The notes beneath the pieces were generated by a model. The model was not told the DNA's origin and searched no databases. It saw only the letters and a program-made list of their open reading frames with translations. The position numbers and the translations under genes are program-made. DNA of 64,000 nucleotides, taken from contig NZ_QJSH01000011.1 in assembly GCF_003426025.1 (NCBI RefSeq), positions 1 to 64,000 on the forward strand. The letters are read 5' to 3'. This stretch comes from Paraliobacillus quinghaiensis. GTDB lineage: Bacteria; Bacillota; Bacilli; Bacillales; Amphibacillaceae. This document shows, in pieces, positions 10,887-19,518 of the stretch (positions are counted from its first letter, which is position 1; every line of letters starts with the position of its first letter).

Positions 10887-10929
10887 GGAGCCCAAATAGA
10901 ATTTTACTCATTCAGTTTGTAAAAGTCAA
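10887..10929 (-). promoter_or_regulatory. pyrG promoter with reiterative GGGC start site
   Basis: On the minus strand TTGACT (10929-10924), a 17-base spacer and TAAAAT (10906-10901) form a good SigA promoter. Seven bases after the -10 the sequence is GGGCTCC (10893-10887). In B. subtilis pyrG, a GGGC start lets polymerase add extra Gs when CTP is scarce, and the poly-G 5' end disrupts the leader terminator. All parts of that arrangement are visible here; operation is inferred. Confidence 0.85.
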
Positions 10930-10945
10930 GCTGAATTTGTAGTCT

Positions 10946-11482
10946 CTATTTATTCTCATCCTCGTCATCTTCAGTGTCATCATCACTATCATCATCGTCA
11001 GTATCTAACTCTTCATCATCAAACTCGTCGAAATCGTCATCATCTTTACTGACTTCATCAAAATCGTCATCACTCTCGTCAAAATCAGTTTGATCGAAGT
11101 CCAGATCTTCCTCTGTAATATCTTCATCGGTATCTTCAAAAATTGCCTCTTTTTTCTTTTTCTTTTTAGCTGCCGCTTTCTTCTTTTTCTTCTTCTTTGG
11201 TGCAGCACTTATTTCTTCTTCAATTTGCTCTACAGGGTACCAATCTCTTAATCCCCATAGGCCAGACCCAATCGATAAAAGACGTCCATCAATATTTAGA
11301 TCTGTATAAAACTGCGCCAAAAATTCTTGCTTTTCTACATCGTTATAATTTTTCAATGTGACAACTTGATCGTAAATCTCTTGGTAAGGCATCGCTTTAT
11401 TCTCTTTTTCCAAAATCATTGTTGCCAAATTAATCATGGATAGTTCTTGTAATTCTTCGCGGCTATAATTATCTAAACCCAC
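10946..11482 (-). CDS. rpoE: DNA-directed RNA polymerase subunit delta
   Basis: Delta is the small Gram-positive RNA polymerase subunit that promotes recycling and promoter selectivity. An N-terminal HARE-HTH winged domain (about residues 1-90, including FYTDLNIDGRLLSIGSG and LWGLRDWYP) is followed by lysine runs KKKKKKKAAAKKKKKK and then a long Asp/Glu tail. I prefer the GTG at 11482 (GGGAG ten bases upstream) over the TTG two codons earlier, which is only four bases from it. This gives 178 residues. It lies upstream of pyrG as in B. subtilis. Confidence 0.95.
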   Translation of the reverse strand: MGLDNYSREELQELSMINLATMILEKENKAMPYQEIYDQVVTLKNYNDVEKQEFLAQFYTDLNIDGRLLSIGSGLWGLRDWYPVEQIEEEISAAPKKKKKKKAAAKKKKKKEAIFEDTDEDITEEDLDFDQTDFDESDDDFDEVSKDDDDFDEFDDEELDTDDDDSDDDTEDDEDENK

Positions 11483-11700
11483 CGTCAAAGCACTCCCTTT
11501 TATATAGTTTATCGTGTATATGTTTATTCATATACTATTACCTTATCTTCTTTATTTCATAAGGAATTGTGAAATAGATTACTTACATTTTGAATTCACC
11601 CTTATTGTCTCCAATACATTATATTGGCAAGAAAATTAAAATGCAATATTTGTTGCTATTTCACTGTTAAAAGAAATGTACTCTTGTATCTGATTACGTG

Positions 11701-12288
11701 TTACTTTTGTACAAAATCAACTAATTTCTTAATCTTTTCATCTGTTAAATCACCTGAATTATCAAATATATGTACATTATCTTCTGAAATATCCCAGTTT
11801 ATTGTCGGAACGAAATTATCTCTCTTTTTATAGCTACCCCAATTATCGAGCTTCCACGTATCACGGATTGTACCACGGTCTTCAATACGAGCACGTTGTA
11901 TTTCAATATCTTCAAGGGTTACAACTACTACTTTAACATCAACTTCAGCAAATGTTCTGTCACTTGCTTTTAGAACATCCTCAATCCATTGTTTGTTCTT
12001 TAATTCTGCTGTGAATGGTGAAATCATATATACATTTTGCCCGGCTGCTAAGTTATCAATACAAACGTCTTTTGTTGTATCATATTCTAAATCTCGCAAA
12101 TTTTCTTTATAAAATCCTGAGTCTCGATCGTTCTTGTCCAATCCTTGTAATTCCAGAATGCGTTCAACAAAACGACCACCAATTGTATCACGATCTAAAA
12201 AAGCACCCGGCACATATTTAGCAACTTCTTTGGCAACAGTTGTTTTACCTGTACCTGCTACTCCAACAAAAAATATAAGTTTTTGCAT
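11701..12288 (-). CDS. P-loop kinase-like ATP-binding protein (AAA_33 type)
   Basis: A 195-residue single-domain protein with Walker A GVAGTGKTT at residues about 8-16, resembling small kinases and zeta-toxin-like phosphotransferases. The LDRDTIGGRFVERIL segment is typical of substrate-binding loops in AAA_33 proteins, and VVVVTLEDIEIQRARIEDRG probably forms the Walker B strand and lid. Substrate unknown. The ATG at 12288 has AGAGGTG six bases upstream, favoured over an ATG six codons earlier that lies before that site. It stands alone, without a B. subtilis counterpart at this place. Confidence 0.75.
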   Translation of the reverse strand: MQKLIFFVGVAGTGKTTVAKEVAKYVPGAFLDRDTIGGRFVERILELQGLDKNDRDSGFYKENLRDLEYDTTKDVCIDNLAAGQNVYMISPFTAELKNKQWIEDVLKASDRTFAEVDVKVVVVTLEDIEIQRARIEDRGTIRDTWKLDNWGSYKKRDNFVPTINWDISEDNVHIFDNSGDLTDEKIKKLVDFVQK

Positions 12289-12449
12289 CAAGAACACCTC
12301 TTTCATTTTAAATTTACTATTTTATGTTAACGCATACGAAACTAAAAAGCATTTTTTTTGTTTTTTTTATCAAATGATTTTCACTTTATTGGGAAAGTTA
12401 TATTATAGTACGTGTTCAATTAGCTAGCAAATTAGAAGCAAGCAGGTCG

Positions 12450-12531
12450 AGGGTCGAAGTTTCTGAGGACCAGAAGAACGAGTCAACGAAGAGTTGTGCC
12501 ACTTATCATTTAGTGACTTTTGAACGTCCCT
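12450..12531 (+). ncRNA. Candidate structured leader RNA upstream of clsB
   Basis: An outer stem AGGGTCG (12450-12456) with CGTCCCT (12525-12531; one T-T mismatch) encloses three local hairpins: TTCTG-AGGAC-CAGAA (12461-12475), CAAC-GAAGA-GTTG (12484-12496) and CACT-TATCATTT-AGTG (12500-12515). A weak promoter (TATTAT near 12400) lies upstream and the clsB ribosome site 16 bases downstream. It matches no riboswitch class I can name. The stems are short and this is one sequence only, so it is a hypothesis. Confidence 0.4.
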
Positions 12532-12560
12532 TAAATAAACAAAAATAAGGAGTTGTTTTC

Positions 12561-13760
12561 TTGCAAACAATTGGTTTAATTCTAATTATTATTTTAGCTC
12601 TTGCTCTACTTGATTTTCAAATGGGAAAACGTCATTTTAGAAAACAGCCAACTTATGGAACTGTGCCTTTTCAGCCAGTTAATTACGAGATGATCACAAC
12701 AGGTGATGTATTTTTCGAATCCTTCTTTGCTGATTTACGCGCAGCGAAAAACAACATTTCCATTTCCTTCTTTATCGTTCGAAATGATCAGATTAGTCAA
12801 AAACTGTATGAAATTTTAAAAGAAAAAGCAAGAGAAGGTGTTTCTGTTTATTTACTTGTTGATTGGATGGGTAGTCTTACATTGAAACAAAAAACTATCC
12901 GAGCATTACGTGCAAGTGGTGTTAATGTTCAGAAGAGTAATCCGCCTTCCTTCCCTTATTTTTTGTATCGACTAAATAGACGGAACCATCGAAAAATAGC
13001 CATTATCGATGAAAAGGTAAGTTACCTTGGTGGTTTTAATGTTGGAAAAGAATATCTCGGATTTGACCCAAAGCTTGGTGACTGGCGAGATTATCATATT
13101 AAATGTACCGATTCAGAGTTAGCTCGTTATTTGCAGGTAATATATAATTTTGACTGGGATTCAACAAAGCAGAAAAGGGCGTTATTACCGTCTCTACCTG
13201 AGAACGAATCCGCTCTTAACGATCACCATTTTGCACTTCATGTGACGGAAGCAGGTCAATTAGAGGACATATTAGTGAACTGGTTAAAGCAAGCTAAGCA
13301 TTCGATTCATATTGGTTCGCCTTATTTCATTCCAAGTAAACGTGTATTTGATTGTTTATTAGATGCGTGTAATCGAGGTGTAGATGTTACGATACTTGCT
13401 CCCGAAAAAAGAGATCATCCTTTTGTAAAGCCAACTGCTTTTCCTTATTATCGGGAGATGCTTAGAGCTGGTGCAAAAGTTCATTTTTATGATCATGGCT
13501 TTTATCATGCGAAGCTTATCTTGCTTGATGAGAACTGGTGTGATCTTGGTACTGCTAACTTTGACAAGCGGAGTTTTTTGTATAATCAAGAGATTAATCT
13601 TAAGATGTATGCAGATCAAGAAATGCTTAAGCCAATTCGAGAGGCTTTCTTTACTGATCTTAAACGGAGCTTCCCTGTAACAGAGGAACATTTAAACAAT
13701 CACCCACTGAAGTTCAAGATAGCTGGAAAAATTGGCAAGCTTATTGAACCGTTTTTGTAG
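12561..13760 (+). CDS. clsB: Minor cardiolipin synthase ClsB (phospholipase D family)
   Basis: A membrane-bound phosphatidyl transferase that condenses two phosphatidylglycerols to cardiolipin. The 399 residues match B. subtilis YwjE/ClsB (about 398) rather than the 482-residue ClsA type. There is one N-terminal membrane segment (IGLILIIILALALLDF) and two HKD motifs, NHRKIAIID (with downstream GGFN) and YHAKLILLD (with GTANFD). The start is TTG at 12561 with AAGGAG eight bases upstream. It lies near pyrG-rpoE as ywjE does in B. subtilis. A possible structured leader precedes it. A second, longer Cls gene is at 56.8 kb. Confidence 0.88.
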   Translation: MQTIGLILIIILALALLDFQMGKRHFRKQPTYGTVPFQPVNYEMITTGDVFFESFFADLRAAKNNISISFFIVRNDQISQKLYEILKEKAREGVSVYLLVDWMGSLTLKQKTIRALRASGVNVQKSNPPSFPYFLYRLNRRNHRKIAIIDEKVSYLGGFNVGKEYLGFDPKLGDWRDYHIKCTDSELARYLQVIYNFDWDSTKQKRALLPSLPENESALNDHHFALHVTEAGQLEDILVNWLKQAKHSIHIGSPYFIPSKRVFDCLLDACNRGVDVTILAPEKRDHPFVKPTAFPYYREMLRAGAKVHFYDHGFYHAKLILLDENWCDLGTANFDKRSFLYNQEINLKMYADQEMLKPIREAFFTDLKRSFPVTEEHLNNHPLKFKIAGKIGKLIEPFL

Positions 13761-13777
13761 AATGAGTTAGGGACAGT

Positions 13778-14265
13778 TTATATAAAATGCACAGGAATTT
13801 GTACCGTGAGATCCTCCCCCGCTCCATAAGTGAAATGGACTCGCTTTCCGTGGGCAGGGCTTTATGATGGGGCGAGTAATCGCAGCCCCACGGCTTCAGC
13901 TAACTCGGATAAGCAAAGATCGCTTTCCGAGTGGATCTTCAGCTCGCGCTGTTCCCACAGGAGTCTCGCCCATTTCACTTACTTCGCTAGTTTTGACTAT
14001 AAATATATACAACAGGTATCATGGTGCAGAACAGCTCAATACGGTTTGACCTTTTAAATGTTCACTTAGAAATATATCCTCTAACTAGCGCAGGAAGCAA
14101 ATGGATGACACTCCTTGAAAATACAAACTGATTTTCTGCGTGCGATGTCAATTCACTGAAGCATTCCTTATCCTGCGGAAACAGCAAATGTTTTCGATGG
14201 GGCGAGTAAGTCTAAGACTTTAATGCGTCGTTTATTTAAAATACGACATACGACATAAAGCTGCT
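13778..14265. repeat. Interspersed modular repeat, copy 2 (paired halves)
   Basis: The first half (13778-13985) contains TTTCCGTGGGCAGGGC, the core hairpin with GGGGC / GCCCC arms around GAGTAATCGCA, then the stem ACTCGGA..TCCGAGT and the block GGATCTTCAGCTCG. It is bounded by an inverted AAGTGAAATGG / CCATTTCACTT. A spacer follows. From about 14085 (CTAGCGCAGGAAGCAAATGG) a second half runs in the opposite sense, carrying the optional module TTTTCTGCGTGCGATGT and a truncated core at 14198. Short forward reading frames in it are artefacts. It fills the 545-base gap between clsB and the acetyltransferase. Confidence 0.8.
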
Positions 14266-14305
14266 AGTTTTCTATGATTTGATTTTAGTAGTAGCCTTTT
14301 GTTTC

Positions 14306-15091
14306 CTATTGATACATGGTCCAGTAGCCGATGTCTTGGAAGCCTAGTTGTTTGTATATTTTTCCTGCTTGCGGGTTGTCGTAGAATAGGCATAGTTGTT
14401 TTTGTTCGGCTAATAGGTCGTGACATAATTTTGTTAGACATTTTGTGGCTAAGCCTAGTTGCTTATAGTCTTTTCTAGTCGCAACGCCAACGACCATTGC
14501 AGAGCTTGAGTTCTCTGCGGTTGTTGATGCGGTCGCTACCATGTCGCCATCTTTTTCAATATAATAACCGCGCGTGACACCTTGTTTCAGGTTACGTTTT
14601 TTTCTTTCTGGACTGAATTCCATATCAACAAACTCAGGGACACTTGTTAAAAATTCACCTAAGCGTTCGACATCCTCTAATGTTATCTGCTTTACTTCCG
14701 ATGTATCAACTGATGGTAATGCTGCACTTGTCGTACACTTTGCATAGTAGAACTCGCGTTTTTGTTTGTATGTAATCTTTAAATAAGGCTCTATCTGTGA
14801 AGTGATGTCTTTTAACCCTGATAACATCGGTTTATTAGGATCATTATTAATTATTTCAGCAAACCCTTTTGCATCAAAAGATCCAAGTGAAAAGGGAAGG
14901 TAGTTCTTTTCATACTTTAGCAATATTGCCCGAAGCTCACCTTTTTCATCAAAATCTCCCCAAATCTTTTGAAAATCTTGTTCATAACCAAAAGCTTCAA
15001 TATCTCCAATAATGAATAGATTTTCTGCAGGCTTCTGTTGAATCAATTGCTGTGCTAGCACATCATCTTTTTCTGATAACTGACGTATCAT
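14306..15091 (-). CDS. GNAT family N-acetyltransferase
   Basis: A 261-residue protein whose C-terminal half carries a GNAT fold. VVGVATRKDYKQLGLATKCL resembles the acetyl-CoA pyrophosphate-binding loop (here Q-x-G-L-A in place of R-x-x-G-x-G/A), followed by LCLFYDNPQAGKIYKQLGF, the typical end of FR47-like acetyltransferases. The N-terminal half (residues 1-130) is more divergent. The acyl acceptor is unknown. It is monocistronic, between a repeat copy and argS. Confidence 0.8.
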   Translation of the reverse strand: MIRQLSEKDDVLAQQLIQQKPAENLFIIGDIEAFGYEQDFQKIWGDFDEKGELRAILLKYEKNYLPFSLGSFDAKGFAEIINNDPNKPMLSGLKDITSQIEPYLKITYKQKREFYYAKCTTSAALPSVDTSEVKQITLEDVERLGEFLTSVPEFVDMEFSPERKKRNLKQGVTRGYYIEKDGDMVATASTTAENSSSAMVVGVATRKDYKQLGLATKCLTKLCHDLLAEQKQLCLFYDNPQAGKIYKQLGFQDIGYWTMYQ

Positions 15092-15179
15092 AATGCTTCC
15101 TCCCCCATCCCGATATATTATACATATGTTACCATCACTTATTTAAACATGGAAGATATCCTTTTTATTTTTCCCAATA

Positions 15180-15212
15180 AAAAAGATCCAGCCAATTTGA
15201 CTGAATCTTTTT
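15180..15212 (-). terminator. Intrinsic terminator of argS
   Basis: On the minus strand AAAAAGATTCAGTCAA and TTGGCTGGATCTTTTT pair around a minimal loop, followed by TTATTGGG; it lies five bases past the argS stop. Confidence 0.88.
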
Positions 15213-15216
15213 CTGC

Positions 15217-16887
15217 TTACATTTTTTCTGGTGCGGATACGCCTATTAGGTTTAGGCCGTTTGCGATGGTTACGCGAACTGCTTTCATAAGTGCTAGACG
15301 TGCTTTTGTCCGTTCTGGATGATCCGCGTCTAGTACTTTTTCTGCATTATAGAAGCTATGCAGGGTTGAAGCTAGGTCAAAGATATATTGCGTCATGCGG
15401 TGTGGTGTGCGGTTTTCCGCTGCATCTGCGATTACTTTTGGAAATTCTCCTAAACGCTTCAATAAATCTTCTTCCTTTTCAGCAACTAACAAGCTACCAT
15501 CAAAATCTCCATCTGTAGCAAAGCCTTTTTCTTCTGCTTGAGAAAGCATTGTACAAATACGGGCATGTGCGTATTGCACATAATAGACTGGATTATCATT
15601 TGATTCGGAACGAGCTAAGTCCATATCGAAATCTAAATGGGAATCACTTGAACGCATTACGAAGAAATAACGTACCGCATCAATCCCTACTTCTTCCATT
15701 AATTCACGTAATGTAACAGCTTTTCCGGTACGCTTACTCATCTTGACTTTTTCACCATTCTCAAATAGGTTCACCATTTGAATAATCTCAACTTCCAATG
15801 TGTCTGCTTGATAGCCTAACGCTTGGATAGCAGCACGCATTCTTGGAATATAACCGTGGTGATCTGCGCCCCAAATATTAATGAGTGTTTCGAAGCCACG
15901 ATCTAATTTATTTTTATGGTACGCAATGTCTGGTGTTAAGTAGGTATAGGAGCCATCATTTTTAATTAAAACACGGTCCTTATCATCGCCAAAGTCAGTG
16001 GTACGGAACCATGTAGCTCCATCCTCTTCATAGGTATGCCCTTTTTCTTTTAATAAAGCTAAAGTTGGCTTAATTTTGCCTTCATCATATAGAGACGTTT
16101 CAGAGAACCAATGATCAAAAGAAACACGGAATGCTTCTAAATCTGCTGCTAGTTTTTTCAGTTCATATTTCAAACCATATTCTCTAAAGAAAGCTAACTG
16201 CTCAGCTTCGGGTTTATTTGCCCATTCGTCTTTGTAACTGTTAACCAAATCTTCGCCGATTGCAATAATGTCTTTTCCGCGATAACTGTCTTCAGGCATT
16301 GGCCAGTCTTTTCCTAATGCTTGCATGTAACGCGCTTGGATTGATATTGCTAAGTTATTAATTTGATTACCAGCATCGTTAATATAATATTCACGTTCTA
16401 CGTCATATCCTGCTGCATCTAAAATATTACATAGGGAGTCACCAACAGACGCGCCGCGCGCATGTCCTAAGTGTAAATCTCCAGTTGGATTGGCAGAAAC
16501 AAACTCAACTTGCATCTTATGACCTTGTCCAAATGTTGAGCGACCGTATTTTTCTCCTTCTTTTAAAATCACAGGGATCAAATCAGCTAGATAATTATTG
16601 TCCATGAAAAAGTTGATAAAACCAGGTCCTGCAATTTCTACTTTTGTGACAGATGCACTTGTTTGATCAAATGCTGCTACGATTTCTTCTGCAATTTGGC
16701 GTGGTGCCTTTTTAGCAATACGCGCTAACTGCATGGCAATATTTGTTGCGTAATCACCATGTGCACTGTCTTTTGGTTTTTCTAAAATAATGTCCGGCAG
16801 TTGTTCTGCTGTAGCAAGATCTGCTTTTATAACAGCTTGTTTAATTTCTTCTTTTAAATTGTTCTGGATATCTTGCATTATATTCAC
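15217..16887 (-). CDS. argS: Arginyl-tRNA synthetase
   Basis: Class Ia synthetase that charges tRNA-Arg. Visible are the N-terminal Add-1 domain (residues about 1-90), the HIGH-type motif HLGH in [13 protein letters not shown] near residue 130, the KMSK motif in [13 protein letters not shown], and a C-terminal anticodon-binding DALR domain. The 556 residues are normal. GTG at 16887 has AAGGAGG seven bases upstream and overlaps the TGA of ywiB by four bases (GTGA), indicating translational coupling. Confidence 0.97.
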   Translation of the reverse strand: MNIMQDIQNNLKEEIKQAVIKADLATAEQLPDIILEKPKDSAHGDYATNIAMQLARIAKKAPRQIAEEIVAAFDQTSASVTKVEIAGPGFINFFMDNNYLADLIPVILKEGEKYGRSTFGQGHKMQVEFVSANPTGDLHLGHARGASVGDSLCNILDAAGYDVEREYYINDAGNQINNLAISIQARYMQALGKDWPMPEDSYRGKDIIAIGEDLVNSYKDEWANKPEAEQLAFFREYGLKYELKKLAADLEAFRVSFDHWFSETSLYDEGKIKPTLALLKEKGHTYEEDGATWFRTTDFGDDKDRVLIKNDGSYTYLTPDIAYHKNKLDRGFETLINIWGADHHGYIPRMRAAIQALGYQADTLEVEIIQMVNLFENGEKVKMSKRTGKAVTLRELMEEVGIDAVRYFFVMRSSDSHLDFDMDLARSESNDNPVYYVQYAHARICTMLSQAEEKGFATDGDFDGSLLVAEKEEDLLKRLGEFPKVIADAAENRTPHRMTQYIFDLASTLHSFYNAEKVLDADHPERTKARLALMKAVRVTIANGLNLIGVSAPEKM

Positions 16888-17321
16888 GGCGAAACCTCCT
16901 TAAAAGTAAGCGTCAAGCGATGTTTGCGATTACCTTCTCCATTTAATTTTGTTGTATAACTGATAAACAATTCTCCTGGATTTTCATCGATTGGCTGTTG
17001 GTAGTTAATTTGATCTGTATGAGTCTCCATATTAATTGTACCAAATTCATGGCGATACACATTTTCTGTTCGTTGGTTTTCCTTAAACTTTTGGAGCATA
17101 TTGACCGCACCGGTTCGTTTAATACTGACTTTATCATGTGAAATGGTAATTAGCGCGTTAACATCCGCTTGCTCTTCTTGGTGTTCAGTGAAGCGGACTA
17201 CTGCTATATTTCCATTTTGGGTAAAGTCTCCTGTTTCTTCGATCACTGTAATTGCCTTATCTTCTTGATCACGTATTTCTGTGACCAATTTGACCTCAAC
17301 AGGCATTTGTTTCTTATCCAT
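16884..17321 (-). CDS. ywiB: DUF1934 domain protein YwiB
   Basis: A 145-residue beta-barrel-like protein of the DUF1934 family (B. subtilis YwiB), always found before argS in Bacillaceae. It has no catalytic motif that I can point to. Pieces such as [21 protein letters not shown] and [19 protein letters not shown] suggest a lipocalin-like beta structure. It overlaps argS by four bases and is probably cotranscribed. Its function is unknown. Confidence 0.88.
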   Translation of the reverse strand: MDKKQMPVEVKLVTEIRDQEDKAITVIEETGDFTQNGNIAVVRFTEHQEEQADVNALITISHDKVSIKRTGAVNMLQKFKENQRTENVYRHEFGTINMETHTDQINYQQPIDENPGELFISYTTKLNGEGNRKHRLTLTFKEVSP

Positions 17322-17444
17322 TCTATCATCCTTTGCTAACTACGTATTCTTAAGTATAAGAATGAACCAGATGAAACTCAAGGATCTACTCTGATTTTTT
17401 TGAAAAAGTTTATGTAAAAATATAGAAGGGAAATCTCCGCAACT

Positions 17445-17525
17445 TGAAATATACTCGCTTTTCGCGGGCAGGGCTTTATGATGGGGCGAGTAATCGCAGC
17501 CCCACGGCCTCAGTTGCTATGTTGA
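17445..17525 (+). repeat. Interspersed modular repeat, copy 3 (truncated)
   Basis: About 80 bases with TCGCGGGCAGGGCTTTATGA, then the core hairpin GGGGC-GAGTAATCGCA-GCCCC and ACGGCCTCAG, after which similarity ends. The second stem and both ends are missing. It lies between ywiB and speB, and the rest of that 276-base gap shows nothing else. Confidence 0.75.
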
Positions 17526-17597
17526 TTCCCCTTACTAAATAACGGATCTATTATAGTTCTGTTATCTTCTTATTTACTTTTTTCTTAAACCCTTACC

Positions 17598-18470
17598 TTA
17601 CTTCACCCAGCCGAGTAACATTTCTCTGACGAATTTACTTGCTGCGATGGCGGTTTGTTCTGTTGGGTCGTAATTCGGTGCTACTTCGACTAAATCAGCT
17701 CCGACCACTTTTATATTCGACTCTGCAATTAATTGAATGGCACGTAATAATTCTTTTGAAGAGATGCCTCCAGCTTCTGCAGTTCCTGTCCCTGGTGCAA
17801 ATGCTGGGTCTAACACATCAATATCAATCGTGACATAGACATTTTCACCTGCTAACGTTGGCAGGATTTTTTCCAAAGGCTCTGCTACATCATAGCGGAA
17901 CATATGCATCCCGCTTGTTTTTGCATAGTCAAATTCTTCGCGCATGCCAGAACGAATACCGAATGAGTAAACATTTTCTGGTCCAATTAACTCACAGGTT
18001 TTTCGGATTGGAGTTGAATGGGATAAAACTTCTCCTTCATATTCTTCCCGTAAATCAGCGTGTGCATCAATATGAATTACTTTTAGATCAGGGTATTCTT
18101 CGTGCATTGCTTGGATAATTGGCCAGGAAACAAGGTGTTCTCCACCTAATCCGAGCGGGAATTTTTTTAATGCTAATAATTGTTTTACGTACGCATAAAT
18201 TTCTTCAATACTACGCGCAGGATTACCGAATGGAAGTGGCATATCTCCTGCATCAAAATAACTTACTTCTTCCATATGTTTATCCATATAAGGACTATAC
18301 TCTTCTAAACCAAGCGATGCTTCACGAATACGATTGGGACCAAAACGTGAGCCTGGTCTGAAGCTAACGGTCCAATCCATCGGCATACCATAAATAACTG
18401 CATCCGATTCTTCTACTGTTGGTCGTGACATGATAAATACTTTTCCTGAATAAGCTTCATCAAAACGCAT
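17598..18470 (-). CDS. speB: Agmatinase
   Basis: Agmatinase hydrolyses agmatine to putrescine and urea. The 290-residue ureohydrolase has the binuclear manganese motifs GGEH (in LGLGGEHLVSW), HIDAHADLR and DIDVLDPAFAPGTGT. It starts at the ATG at 18470, six bases after the speE stop, so speE-speB form one operon as in B. subtilis: agmatinase makes putrescine and the upstream synthase converts it to spermidine. Confidence 0.96.
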   Translation of the reverse strand: MRFDEAYSGKVFIMSRPTVEESDAVIYGMPMDWTVSFRPGSRFGPNRIREASLGLEEYSPYMDKHMEEVSYFDAGDMPLPFGNPARSIEEIYAYVKQLLALKKFPLGLGGEHLVSWPIIQAMHEEYPDLKVIHIDAHADLREEYEGEVLSHSTPIRKTCELIGPENVYSFGIRSGMREEFDYAKTSGMHMFRYDVAEPLEKILPTLAGENVYVTIDIDVLDPAFAPGTGTAEAGGISSKELLRAIQLIAESNIKVVGADLVEVAPNYDPTEQTAIAASKFVREMLLGWVK

Positions 18471-18476
18471 TGAAAG

Positions 18477-19313
18477 TCACCCCTTCTTCTCTGTTAAGTC
18501 TTTAACGAATTTAGGTAAGGCGAAACTTGCTTGGTGGATTTCTTCTGTGTAATATTTTGTATCCAATTCATGAAAACGTTCAGGCTTCAATTGTAATGGG
18601 TCATGTTTTTTACTTCCCATTGTGAATGTCCATAATCCGCTTGGGTATGTTGGAATATTTGCTGTGTACAATTTTGTAATTGGGAAGATTTCTTTCACGT
18701 CTTGAAATACTTGCTCAATAAGATCTGCTTTAAACCACGGGTTATCTGATTGTGCTACAAATACGCCGTCTTCTTTTAATGCTTTTGAGATTCCAGCATA
18801 AAATCCTTTTGAAAAAAGATTAACAGCTGGTCCAACTGGTTCTGTTGAATCGACCATGATTACATCATAGGCATTTTCGCTTTCTGCAATATGCATAAAT
18901 CCATCTGCTACTTTTACTTCTACACGAGGCCCTTCTAATTCACCTGCAATGGAAGGTAAAAATTTCTTCGAGTACTCAATCACTTTTCCGTCAATTTCAA
19001 CAAGTACTGCCTTTTCTACAGAAGGGTGCTTTAAGATTTCACGGATTACACCACCATCACCGCCACCAACAACTAATACATGTTTCGGATTCGGGTGTGT
19101 AAATAACGGAACATGTGCAATCATTTCATGGTACACAAATTCGTCTTTTTCTGTTGTCATGACCATGTCATCTAGGATAAGCATGTTACCCCATTCTGCT
19201 GTTTCAACCATATCTAACTTTTGAAAATCAGTTTTTTCTGTATGCAATGTTTTGTTTATTTTAGCTGTGATGCCAAAGTCTTCTGTTTGTTTTTCAGTAA
19301 ACCATAATCCCAT
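18477..19313 (-). CDS. speE: Spermidine synthase
   Basis: Transfers the aminopropyl group of decarboxylated S-adenosylmethionine to putrescine. The 278-residue protein has the Rossmann motif [16 protein letters not shown] near residue 85, the catalytic aspartate region [13 protein letters not shown] and the N-terminal beta domain beginning [14 protein letters not shown]. It is the first gene of speE-speB and is divergent from pbpG. Confidence 0.96.
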   Translation of the reverse strand: MGLWFTEKQTEDFGITAKINKTLHTEKTDFQKLDMVETAEWGNMLILDDMVMTTEKDEFVYHEMIAHVPLFTHPNPKHVLVVGGGDGGVIREILKHPSVEKAVLVEIDGKVIEYSKKFLPSIAGELEGPRVEVKVADGFMHIAESENAYDVIMVDSTEPVGPAVNLFSKGFYAGISKALKEDGVFVAQSDNPWFKADLIEQVFQDVKEIFPITKLYTANIPTYPSGLWTFTMGSKKHDPLQLKPERFHELDTKYYTEEIHQASFALPKFVKDLTEKKG

Positions 19314-19518
19314 CTTATAAAACTCCTTTGTTTTTCTAATCTATTTCAACTTAATTTTTAATTGTTTCAAACAAATTAATTCTAGTGATTTTGCGGAAAA
19401 AAGCAAGACTTTTTCACAATCTTATAAGGTTTTTGTGTTTAATTATCGACGAATCTCGCCATAATGATACTACTACTCGTGAATTTACCTCATTAATAGA
19501 AGGAGTTTTTGAAAAAGT

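Noticed and set aside
11624-11833. Short plus-strand reading frames opposite the P-loop kinase gene
   Set aside because: They are antisense shadows of a well-supported minus-strand gene, with non-conserved, cysteine-rich low-complexity products.
13830-14057. Reading frames encoding WAGLYDGASNRSPTASANS-type peptides, also at 42223-42456 and, reversed, near 42667-42855 and 60119-60373
   Set aside because: The same peptide arises wherever the repeat core occurs because the repeat is conserved at DNA level; lengths vary with stem and loop length and no ribosome site is shared.
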